Below the pieces are notes generated by a model. The model did no database searches, was not told where the DNA came from, and was given only the letters and a program-made list of their open reading frames with translations. From Symmetrospora coprosmae (lineage: Eukaryota > Basidiomycota > Cystobasidiomycetes > Symmetrosporaceae), in assembly GCA_008802785.1 (NCBI GenBank), contig VUYT01000005.1:682001-746000 (forward strand): 64,000 nucleotides of DNA, in the 5' to 3' direction. Shown piece by piece: positions 33,813 through 43,800 of this stretch. Each line of letters opens with the position of its first letter. Position 1 is the stretch's first letter. The translations under genes and the position numbers were made by a program.

Positions 33813-35393
33813 CTACGCACGTCCGATGTACCACCATGGAAAGCGCAGGTCCTGCGAGAGTAGGCCAATGCGAGCGTCAGCTGGCGAGTGCGAAGGCACA
33901 TTCCGCCTGTATTTCGACTCACCTCTGCAATGAGAGTCAAGCACTGCAGCAATGAAAGACCTCCGAAAACAATCACGAGGTACAGCTGCGTGAAAGCTGT
34001 GCCATTCTCAGCTAGTAAGGTGTCGTCAACAGCCGGGATGGCCTTGACGGCGCGTCCGAAATCGTTCTTGAGCACCACCGTAGCAGCAACGACTGACAGC
34101 ATGGCAATTGCTGTCAGGATCGAGTTGATGGCCAGGGTCACTTGATGACGGATATCGAGAGAGCGTGCGAGACCGTACGGGGTGAACTGGAAGAGAGGAG
34201 GAGAGATGGCCACCGCGAAACTGCGTAACAACAGGGCTCAGCGAACGACGCGAAATCGCCAAATACGCCTCAGTCAGCTCACAAGACAAGTGCCACACTG
34301 TGCGCCATGGTCTAGACTAGACGAATGAGTACGTGATCCCTTGGGCAGCTCTTCTGAGACGATACTCACCGCAATCAGCAGCCCGACGGCCGTGCCCTTA
34401 GTGTTCTTGGGCAAGTGAGCAACGACATTTGGATTCAATCCAGACTGATTGTAGACAGGGCCGAAGTCCGCTGTGCTGATGAATCAGAATGCCCCAACCA
34501 TGAGCTCTATCTGACAGCCCGCCGGACACCCGCGTGTGGGACTTACAAGGATGCGCTCGAGCACGCAAGATTCCCTTCGCTAGCGGTGCACATCATCAGC
34601 ACAGGCGAAGTGGCTACTATCAATTGAGCCGACGCACAACTTCTGCATGCAAATGCCCATGGGACCGATCCAAAGTTGAACGAATTTGCCTTCCTGGGGA
34701 TATCCGAGTTGCTGCATGGTAGTGGCTGTCGGATTCCTGGCGGATGCTGTGCGCGTGACCCATGCAGCTGTTTCAGTGCGGACGACTCTGCGAGTTGAGG
34801 TCTTCCACTTGGTTCTGGTCTCGTGCTCTTCCATCTGGCGAGTGGAATAGTATGTGGTTGGGCTCGGTGCAGGTTGAGGCTCAGGCTCGGTCCCTTGGCC
34901 ACATTCGTTGCACATCTCGCCCTCCAGCCAGAAGGCTTCACCGTTAGCCCGCTCGAAGAGTTTCCCGCTAGACCTGGGAAGAAGGCCGGGCTGCTCGCGG
35001 ACAATCGAAGAGCCGGATGTCCGGAAAGACTGAGGTGCTTGCACTCGATAAGCGTAGTCGGTGAGCGATCGTTTCTCGGGCAGCCAAGTCGAATTACCAA
35101 AGGTTTCCGTCGCCACTGCTTGAATGTGTAGAAGGACTGATGACGAGGAGAACTGGGGAACTGGCCGGACTAGAGTGACGACGAGGAGGACCTGGGTTGC
35201 ATTGGGTGTCAGAGATGATAGGGCAAGAGAAAAGCGAATATACCAGCTTACCATGTTGACGAAAGTCAACGAGATGATGATCACGAGGACAACCTGGAAG
35301 ACAGCCGTCAGTTACGGCGTCGCCTGATAGTTGCAGAGCTCGACATACTTTACGAGGTCTGGGTAGCTTGTAGGCTTCACTGTCGCGGTCCAT
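33813..35393 (-). CDS. SUR7/PalI-like four-helix membrane protein, tandem copy 2
   Basis: Eight exons join in phase: 35393-35349, 35293-35252, 35191-34638, 34579-34547, 34475-34370, 34311-34283, 34220-33923 and 33851-33813 (381 aa). After a short cytosolic start, helix 1 reads VVLVIIISLTFVNMVLLVVT. A long Thr/Arg/Ser-rich loop leads to LWIGPMGICMQKFEGNLACS, whose LW-x-G-x-C...C pattern is typical of the SUR7/PalI family. Helices 2-4 follow (GTAVGLLIATMAHSVALVFF; TLAINSILTAIAMLSVVAAT; LYLVIVFGGLSLLQCLTLIA), then a short tail ending WWYIGRA. Family members act in eisosome domains (Sur7) or ambient-pH sensing (Rim9/PalI). Which type this is cannot be told. The exon plan matches the upstream paralogue. 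Confidence 0.68.
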
Positions 35394-35690
35394 GCTCTTT
35401 GTGACTGGTGTGTATTGAGGGAATGTGTGTGTCCGTTGCGTACAGAAATGCAATGATGCGACGCGTGGCGCGTGAATTGATTAAGGAAGGAGGTTCCGGA
35501 ATGGTCGTTTGGGGAAAGGAGACAGTAGATTGCAGGGATAACTTCGTAGATGCTTGCCATCAGCTTTTGGCATTCTTGTCGTACGGGCTTGACGTAGGTG
35601 TGTTTACGCGAAGCGGAGTTGCACCGCCTTGACGTGGTTTTCAGGACCGTCCGACGGTAGCTCGGAGGGAGACGTCCACCGAGCGACCTC

Positions 35691-37211
35691 TCAGGCAACG
35701 CTACTTCCAGCACCGCTTCCCATCTGACTTATGGCTTGCAGATTCTCCAGCAGGTCGAAGCTATAGTCCTGGTTTGCCGTAATCTTGCGTTTGACTGGGG
35801 GAGTCCAGAATTAGCAACGTCAGCATTTCGAATCGCAAGAATTGCATGCGTACCTTGTGTCTCCCCCATCAGTGCCGTGAGGGCGATTGCTCCTAGGAGG
35901 AGAGCTCCGCCTATCCCGCACACAGCGTACTGAATGCAACGGGACAGTGATCAGCGATCAGCAGTCGAGTTGGCATAGAGAGATGTCTCCGCTCACTAGT
36001 TGGCTGAAAGAAGAGCCGGTATCCGTCTTGAGATCGGGAGCGATTGCTTCGATGGAAGTTAGTGCGCCAGCGAACCCGTTTCGAAGCTGGATCACGGAGA
36101 TGGCCACCGAGAAGAGCGCCCCAGACGATATCAGCGCGCACACACAGACCGTCCACTGGTAGTGTGCCGCAGGTGACGCTTTTCGACCGAACGGTGTCCA
36201 AATGTACTTGGGCTGACGGACCGGCGATTAGTGGGTCCTCCCTGGAAATTCGATAGAGGAGACATACCGTTGCCGTAGCTAGCGTTAGATACCCGATAAA
36301 TACGCCATATAGCAGGATCTGTGCGGCGTCGCGTCAGTCTCGCTTGCGAAGCCATTTCTAGAGTTCGCAATGTCACTCACGCCCATCACAAAGCCAATCG
36401 TAGGGCCAGCGGTCGATGCGGGAAGCCTCGACGTGATGGACGTCCCGAGACGCGATTGCTCGTAGGTGGAGCGGAAATTTGGCGTCCTGATCGTGATGGC
36501 TTGTGAGCGGTGATCCGCTGCGCGTAGCGACTGCGCGACTCACAATGACGAGCCAGTACAGATCAGCGACCCTGAACTGATTGCAGGGAGTCAGCGCAAG
36601 CTCTTCTGCTGTGTTCGGTGCAGCTCACGCTCGTTGCAGGCAGACGCCCAACACGCCGATCCAGAGCGCGACGAAGGTGCCCGCATCTACGCGGTTGAGA
36701 AATGGCTCAGCGGGTGTAATGGGCGGGCTCATGGACGGTGTCGATGTGCGAGTACTGGTCCTTGTTGCCGTCCTTGTTCTGGTCCGCGTTTCGGAGCGCG
36801 TGGTGCTTGTGAACTCGATGTCCGTCCAGTACGGCGTGCAATGGCCTGCAGAGGCTGCGGGCGCACATCGTGCTTCCAGATGAGGAGAGCTCGCTTCCCT
36901 CGCTTCCCTCGGCAGCAGCTCTGGCTCGCGCTCAGGTATCGATGACCGCTTGGAATATGCGTTGGCTTCCTTGGATTGAATATAAAAGAGGCTAGCGCTT
37001 AGCGCAAAAGAGGGGACAGGGTGGATAATGGCAATGACGATGATGATAATGTTGATGACTGCGAGAAGTATCAGGACAGGGACTGTCCTCTGTGGATGTC
37101 GAGTCAGTGGGGACTTATGATGGAAAGTGCATTCCGACCTACCAGCTTGATGAAGCGCCGTCGGGCTTCATCGTAACGGGCGGCATTGCGGTCTACGGAT
37201 TGGGTTTGCAT
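35691..37211 (-). CDS. SUR7/PalI-like four-helix membrane protein, tandem copy 1
   Basis: Eight exons join in phase: 37211-37143, 37089-36629, 36576-36544, 36486-36381, 36318-36268, 36212-35997, 35929-35854 and 35794-35691 (371 aa). Helix 1 (VPVLILLAVINIIIIVIAII) follows a basic start (YDEARRRFIKL). The extracellular loop carries a Thr-Arg-rich stretch (RTRTRTATRTSTRTS) and then LWIGVLGVCLQRASGSLICT, the same motif as in copy 2, with the second Cys supplied by a 33-nt exon. Helices 2-4 read GFVMGILLYGVFIGYLTLAT, CVCALISSGALFSVAISVI and GIGGALLLGAIALTALMG. The cytosolic tail differs from copy 2. The shared 33-nt and 106-nt exons show descent from a tandem duplication, now much diverged. Confidence 0.68.
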
Positions 37212-37629
37212 TCAGTGAGTGTGAGCGTCTTCTTAGTGAGTCCCTGCTATCGTTGTGGATCAGAAGGGTCATATTGTGCCAGTCTTTGGAGGTGTTCGAC
37301 GGTGGACGATCAGCACCGCCTCGACATTTTCGGAGCAACAACACATCCGGTCGTGACAAGAACGCTTTCAGATCTCAGTACGTGGCACTTGCGGAAATAG
37401 TCGTTGACGTCTACGCGGAGCGGTCCATAGGGGACGGGGCTCGCTCGACGCATTCGCATCTCTCGAGGATCCCCGTGCCTGATCGGACCTGATGCCGCCG
37501 TCCGAGGTGACCGGGCGGGTGCAGGAATTGCGGAGAGACTTGGGAAGCGGTACCATTGGAGAGTACGACACTCGTGCACTGCAGCTGGATCGATGCCTGA
37601 TCGACGCGGCGGAGAGGCCCGCATAATAC

Positions 37630-37692
37630 AGGCTCAGGCCCAGGCACGGGTCCAGGCACAGGCCCGGGGTCAGGCACAGGGGCAGGGACCGG
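37630..37692. repeat. Degenerate CAGGCACAGG-type minisatellite
   Basis: About six imperfect copies of a 10-12 bp CAGGC(A/C)C(A/G)GG unit. It lies immediately upstream of the tRNA gene. Confidence 0.7.
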
Positions 37693-37728
37693 CTTGATAA
37701 GTATGCACAAACACGTCTTGGCTAAAAT

Positions 37729-37811
37729 GGTTTCTTAGCGCAGTGGAAGCGCATCTGCTTCACAGTGTTCCTGCACGCAGGGGGCCGCGAGATCGAAACT
37801 CGCAGAGATCA
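37729..37811 (+). tRNA. tRNA-Val(CAC) with an 11-nt intron
   Basis: It folds as a complete cloverleaf: acceptor stem 37729-37735 with 37804-37810 (7 bp including G-U pairs), discriminator A37811, D-stem GCGC/GCGC, anticodon stem TCTGC/GCAGG, and T-stem GCGAG/CTCGC. The anticodon CAC lies at 37761-37763. An 11-nt intron (37765-37775) sits one base 3' of the anticodon, the canonical place. The T-loop reads ATCGAAA, with A where nearly all tRNAs have T54. A T5 run (37814-37818) follows at once, as expected for RNA polymerase III termination. Confidence 0.78.
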
Positions 37812-37813
37812 AG

Positions 37814-37818
37814 TTTTT
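37814..37818 (+). terminator. RNA polymerase III T-run terminator
   Basis: Five T residues begin two bases after the mature end of the tRNA. Confidence 0.7.
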
Positions 37819-38257
37819 GCTGCTTCTACCTGTGTTCATATCCTGTCTCTGTCTCCTTCATCCCGTGGAGTTCAGCGAACCCATTCCGACGATTTACAGC
37901 GATTCCCGCAGTTTCACGATTCTTGGGTGAGATGACCAACTTTTAGGGAAGGTCACGTGACCCTCAGGGGAGCGGTCGGCACCCGTCGGCTGTCCTTCCG
38001 TCTCCATGTCTGCCTGCCTCCAGTCAGCTGTCTTCACTCAATTGAGCTCGAGCATGTCAATTCTGATATACGCGCACCTACTGCCTCTTCTTTGTCTGAG
38101 TGCAACAACGTCCAGACTCATTCATCCACGATCTCATGCCTTTCGAAAGCCTTTTGGTCTAGCCGCCTCCGAAAATGGCAGGTGGCGGTTGACGCGTTGT
38201 AGCCAGACTCAATACGCGTTGCATCGGCATTGGCGTATCTTGACTCTGCACGTACAC

Positions 38258-39818
38258 ATGATGCGAAGACTCACGCTGCTGCCGACCCTCATGGAGGCCG
38301 ATGAGGAGTTCGACGAGAAGATACCGCTCACGGAAGCGTCCCTCTTGATGCTCGCTCTCGTCAACTCTGGCAAAGCTATTCGAAGGGCGTCGGAACAGTT
38401 GCTCCTGCCAACACATCGTCCTTCCTTCGTGGCTACAAGATCGAGGGCAGCGCCCTTCGTCCTGGCCTGCATCTTCCTTCTCCTCCTAGAAGTCGGATTG
38501 CGTTTGAGGTGAGCCATCGCGCCTATCGTCCAAAACGCACAAGCTGACAAGCATCCTCTTAAGAAACATCCCGACCCTTCTGCCTTCAATTCCACTAGAA
38601 GACCCCTATTCGCAGCCAGGCCGCCTTGTCTATGACCCGGCGGACCCGCTCGTCACACGCTGGCTTCCTTTCAGTCAGACACTCCCTTCGCCAGATTGGC
38701 ACAATCTCGTCCGTCTAGCTGGGAACCTTGCCTACCCCGACATCAGATGGAACGGGTGTACTCCAAACCAGGATGTCTGGCAGCACAGACCCATCCGCCC
38801 GCTGGATGAGCTGAAGGAAGCACAAGCTGCGAGGATTCAGCAAGACGCGCTCAGAGCGGTGGCACATCTCAAGGATTCGACAATCCTCATCTTGGGAGAC
38901 AGCGTCGATCGCAACTCGCTGCAGCACCTCAGCATGCTTTACCAGACACCCGCCGTGACGGCGACGTACAATGGCTCAGCTCAGGATGCGGAGCCAAGCA
39001 AAGCACTGGGATATCCGCATTTGCTCAGTCTGCCCGAGCCTTTGAATCTCAATATCGTCAATGGCTTCTTCTATGGCGTCATGGACAAGGGAGAAGAATT
39101 CTCGTCTTCCCATGACTGGTCAGCGCCTGGTCAGGCCGAAGACAGGGTGGAGCAGCTATTCAAGGTCTATACGGATCGAAAGGGCTATACACCGAGTTTG
39201 ATCTCGTTACATTCAGGCAGTAAGTACGTCATCCACTGCAGTTGTCGACTGGGGCTGACTATTCCTTCGTCTGCAGTGTGGGACCTGGCCTACTTTGGAC
39301 GCCAAGATCGCGTGTCGCATACCAGCACGGAGGAACCACTGTCGGAGCAACGCCTCGCACAATGGCAGCTCCGCATGACCTCGACAATCCGCAAGATAAA
39401 GGCGACTTGGCCAGGCGTGCCCATTGTCTTCCGGAAGCTGCATCGTGTTGGACCGAGCAGAGGCGCCGAGGACTGGCAGCCCCGGGCCGTGAGCAAGAAC
39501 GCTTTCGTCAACTTCTTCACCGATGTGCGCTTCCATCAGATCAGAAACATGCAGGAAGCTGTCGCTAGGCGGGAGAAGATCGCCATTCTCGATTTTGGCG
39601 CGCTCTTCGAGGGCTTCCAGCAGTATCAAGACAAGGTGCATCCGATATTGTACCCGGCAGGACCGTTGATGGCGAATGCCCTATTCCATCACGCCTATCT
39701 AGCCAAGCACCAGCCCGGTTACAACGGGTATGAGGCATCGCCGAGCATGACTTCACATGCTGTGGCAGCCCTCCGAAAAAGCAGAGCAGCGCAGGCGCTG
39801 ATGGATCTGCAGTGGTAG
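38258..39818 (+). CDS. SGNH/GDSL hydrolase-like type II membrane protein
   Basis: Three exons: 38258-38508, 38564-39219 and 39277-39818 (482 aa, in phase). A short cytosolic start is followed by one transmembrane helix (PFVLACIFLLLLEVGLRL) ending exon 1, so the rest is probably lumenal or extracellular. The SGNH Ser motif LILGDSVDRN (Ser about residue 196) and the C-terminal Asp-x-x-His pair in YQDKVHPILY (Asp421, His424) are both present, with RKLHRVGPS and FRVxxW-like blocks between. The layout (anchor, GDS near the middle, DxxH near the end) resembles fungal PC-esterase/CAS1-like O-acyltransferases or esterases of glycans. The substrate is unknown. The in-frame ATG at 38006 is possible but less likely. 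Confidence 0.7.
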
Positions 39819-40031
39819 GAATATCATCTTAACGGATCAGTAGAGTAGTGGGAGTGCATATCGTAGCCTTGGGTGTTGTTGTTAACTTATAACAATAGTA
39901 CGCGTTCAGAGCCAAAGTCCTGGCAGACCATTCAAGCCCGTCGTTCAGCCTCTGCCTTACCGGAGCGATATGCCTGGCCAGAGCCCGTTCGCCGTCACAC
40001 TGCACCCAGTCACACGGTGGCCTCCCCCGCG

Positions 40032-40613
40032 ATGAAGATCAAGATCAAATCGTACAACGCCGTCGCGTCCTGGAGGTGGAATACGCAGATCAACAAGCCC
40101 GGCGCGACGGATCAGCAAGGACAGCAGATGGAGGAAGAGGAGGACGAGGAGGACGAGGAGGACGATGTTTGCGGTATCTGCCAGGTCGCGTTCGAAGGGT
40201 GTTGCCCGAACTGTAAGGTCCCGGGAGACGACTGTCCGCTGAGTGAGTGTAGAGGTGCATGCGCCAATGCCTGTGCGTGGATGGCAGTTGGGGGCGAGCT
40301 GACCCCATGCCGGCCCATTCGTCGCAGTCTTCGGGGAGTGCACGCACATCGTAAGGGGGATGGTATTGCAGTGTCGTACCTCTTGTCCGGCTGAAGCTGA
40401 ACCCGCGCTGCATGCAGTTCCACCTCCATTGTCTCCTCACCTGGCTCAACGCGGTCAGTCCTGGCCTCCGGCGATGACCGTCCAAGCAGAGCGAGGCCAA
40501 GGCTGATACTACAGTATTGCATGCATTGCCTGCTGCAGGAGACGAGCAAGAATCAATGTCCGATGGACAGACAGCCTTGGGTCACTGCCGGCGAGGGAGA
40601 AGCGCGGTCATGA
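40032..40613 (+). CDS. APC11: Anaphase-promoting complex RING subunit 11
   Basis: Four exons: 40032-40242, 40328-40350, 40418-40453 and 40539-40613 (114 aa, in phase). The start MKIKIKSYNAVASWRWNTQ and the RING-H2 ligands are typical of APC11: CGIC, CCPNC, GDDCPL, then ECTHIFHLHC assembled across exons 2-3, and NQCPMDRQPW in exon 4. APC11 binds the E2 and, with APC2, forms the catalytic core of the APC/C that triggers anaphase and mitotic exit. An acidic insertion (MEEEEDEEDEEDD) between the N-terminal strand and the RING is longer than in yeast or human. The upstream in-frame ATG at 39873 adds non-conserved sequence and was not used. Confidence 0.94.
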
Positions 40614-40860
40614 AGCAGTCTACCCGGGCCATCAAGTGGATCGGTTGCCCTGTCAACACACATCCGGCCGCGGCGAGCGGCCCTCTCGCAGTACATTCTG
40701 TCCCAATGTTGTTGTGCTATCTCATCTCCTCCCCTGCAAATCATCTGCGTTCGCAATCACCTTCAGTGGTGCGGGTCAGGCACACGCACGGTGCCACGCG
40801 TGACTTGGCTCATCTCCGACATTGACGCAGCGTGTGCACTCGTCGAGACCAGCGCGAGGC

Positions 40861-43800
40861 ATGGTCGCAAGGTCATCGTCTTCGTCCCTGCATTCGTCAA
40901 GTCCTGCCTCGCCAGCTTCAGCTGGACCGCAGACAAGCCCGAATGGCAGGGCGAAAGGCAAGGGCAAGGCAAGGCGCCCGAGCTCCGCAGGGTCTATCCA
41001 CGAAGGCGGAAACGGCACGATGATGGACCTCGACAGCGACGGCGAGGGCGACTTTGGTCCGCTGCAGGACTATGAGAGCGCGCTCGGCTCGGCACTAGCC
41101 TTGGAGCTGGATGATATCCCCGGGCCTAGTCGCGCTGCAGATGAGCAGCAGGCCGCTGGACAGGCCCTCAGAGCAGGAGCGCAGGATGGGGAGGAGGAGG
41201 AGGAGTTCCTGTACGATGGCAAAGACGATGAGGACACGAAGGAGTTGCAGCAGGAAGCCCGGCTGCATCACCAAACCTACCAGGAACGCCTGAGCCGCGT
41301 TCTCGGGGACGACAATGACGATGACCGGCAGGATAAGCGTGACCGCGACCAGTTGACGGCCACGTCTGTCGCAAGCGGGAGCCCTTCCGTAGAGGAGCCT
41401 AACGGACGGGTAAGCTCCATTGGCGCACCAGCTTGTCCCTTGCCGCCAGCTCTGAGCTCGCTGTCTTGTGCGCAGGTCAACACGCCGAGCTCCGCGAGAC
41501 CCAGCTTCTCCACAAGACCGGCGCCAGAGGAGCCACCGGACGCAACGCCTGCCTCGCCTGCCTTCAGTGGCAGTGTCGCGGGACCTCTCTCGCCGCCCTT
41601 CAGCGCACAGGGAGAGCCAATAGTGACGCCTCGCTTCCCAAAGCCCCGCTTGGCCTCCTCTTCCAGCATGGAGAGCAGCATGGCGCTACCACGATACCTA
41701 CCGCCACGGCGTCCGCCCATGAACCCCCTGGTCTCTCGCTTGCGGTCGACCTCCGGGGCACCTGCGCTGAGTCCATCGAATTCTTACCGCACCGTCTCCC
41801 ATTCTTCATCTTTGGGCAGTCTGCGCGAGCATGACGTATCTGGTCGCAATGGCTTTGCGAATGGCTCCGTCAACTCCTCCTACATCTACGATCGTCCAAA
41901 CGCCGCTGCGGACATCAGCTCCACCGCTGACAATCTTAGCCGCATGTCGTCTGGCTCTAATCTGAACGGTCTGGCCGATCCGCGAATACAACGTGGGCAT
42001 TCGCCGAGTCCATCCGACCTCTTCGATTCTTCTACGCCATCCGTGGCGCAGTCTACAGCTTCCATGTCTCGGCAACGCAGCACAGCCACGCACACGCCCG
42101 TGACCGAGGTGGCTCCCTTCAAATGGACACCGCTTCGTCGGATAGCGCAGCGTATGGCGTCTCCGGCTCCGCTTGGTAACATGAGCCCGGCACCTCAGAA
42201 TACCGCATTGGGAGATGTTACCGCGCTGGCTGCGAGCGGCGTCATCTGCATCGGCACCTCACGGGGATGGGCCCTCATCTTCGACTACTCGCAATCCTTA
42301 CAAGCCATCTGCGGCAATGAGCAGATCGCTCGGAATGCGGGCAAGGTGACGGCAGTCGCCATTTCCTCCGACCAGACTTTTGTCGCTGTCGGCCACGCCA
42401 CAGGCTGGATTTACTTGTACGCACTGGCCAAGCCGCAGGTCGCTGCGAGAGCGGTACCACCAGTCTCATTGACCGCCGTCGAGCAGGGTAAGGCAGAGGG
42501 ACACCTAGTTAGCTCGACTGCAACGGACGCCAGCAGGATTCTGCACATCGGCTTCGTCGGGGGCCGGCATACAGCCATCGTGTCTGGCGATAGCAACGGT
42601 CTTGCCTTCTACCATTCGCTTGGGAAGGTGCTCGGCCTGGCCAATACAGATGTGCTTCGGATACTGGGGAAATATCCTACACTTGAGACGGCGGCGGATG
42701 CGAGCGGCCGCGCACAGCAGCGTCTGCTAGCCATGCAGCCTTTACCGCTAGGCACGGCGGAACATCCGACAGACAGCTACTCGCTGGTCGCCCTACTCAC
42801 GCCAGCGAAGCTAGTCGTTGCTGGCCTCAAGCCATCAGCTAGGACATGGTGGCGAGCGATGAATAGGGCAGGTCAATCGGCAAAGGAGGAAAGTAAGGAA
42901 GCCAACTCCAGCGGCGTGCTCGCCTGGCTTCCCACCATCGAAGGCAGATCACCTATGCTCGCCTTTGCGTGGGGTTCTCAGCTGCGGATAGTCAGAGTGG
43001 AAGAAGAGGTCAAGACAGCTCCGTCTGCTGCGCAAAGAGCGAATGGTAATGGCCAGATGCACAATGGCACCAAAGCAGATGCGTCGAAGAAGGAGGCAAC
43101 TGTAAAGATGCTGCGCTTCAGGTCGACGGAGAGGCCGGAAGGACATTCGGATGAGAAAGGGGCATCCACCACACATGACGACAGTGCCGCCGTGGTACAC
43201 ATTGCGGCAGAGCCGATTCTGGCATTGCAATGGCTGAATCAACGGGTGGGTCACCAGGCCAGACCTGCGCGAGCATACCTTGGCATGGGCTGAAGGCTCT
43301 TGCTTTCTTGTGCTGGCAGACACTCCTACTCTTGACATCCAGTCAAATATCGGTATTCGACGCTACGACTCTGCAGCTGATCGAGAGCACCGCGAACAGC
43401 GGTCTACCACGCTCTCTCAGCTTCGATCAGTCCCTGCGAACGTACAAGGGCAGGGTCTTCCAATTTGTGAGTTGTCCGGGCACGCCACGCATGCCCGTCA
43501 CCTGACAATAATTGTTCTGCAGAGCACTTCCGAATTGCGCGTCGGCAGCCTGCTCTCTTGGACGGACCGTATCCTGCAGCTGGTCGATAAGGGCGATCTG
43601 ATAGCTGCCATCGACTTGACCATTTCTTACTTTCAAGAAAGTCCAGAGATGGCCGGCGCCGGCGACACACTTCTACAGCCTAACCTTTTCAATCCTAACC
43701 TCGGACTGCCACTAGACACGGCCGCCCGTCGAATCGTCGTGGAGCCAAAGTTGCGCAGCATCCTATCGTCTTCCGTCGAATACGTCTTCTCCGAAGCCCG

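Larger units (their letters stand above)
37212..38257. other. Intergenic region holding a G/C minisatellite and tRNA-Val
   Basis: Upstream region of the first SUR7-like gene (minus) and of the SGNH gene (plus). It contains the repeat at 37630-37692 and the tRNA at 37729-37811. A minus-strand frame at 37411-37710 (Pro-Val-Pro repeats) has no other support. Confidence 0.6.

Noticed and set aside
33212-33955. Overlapping plus-strand ORFs between PKA and the SUR7-like gene
   Set aside because: No membrane segment, motif or partner exon. The downstream part is antisense to real SUR7-like exons.
37411-37710. Minus-strand ORF with Pro-Val-Pro repeats
   Set aside because: The repeats are a translation of the minisatellite; the rest has no resemblance to known proteins and no splice partner was found.
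38006-38257. Upstream ATG of the SGNH gene
   Set aside because: Would add 84 residues with no coding character; the double ATG at 38258/38261 precedes the natural cytosolic start.
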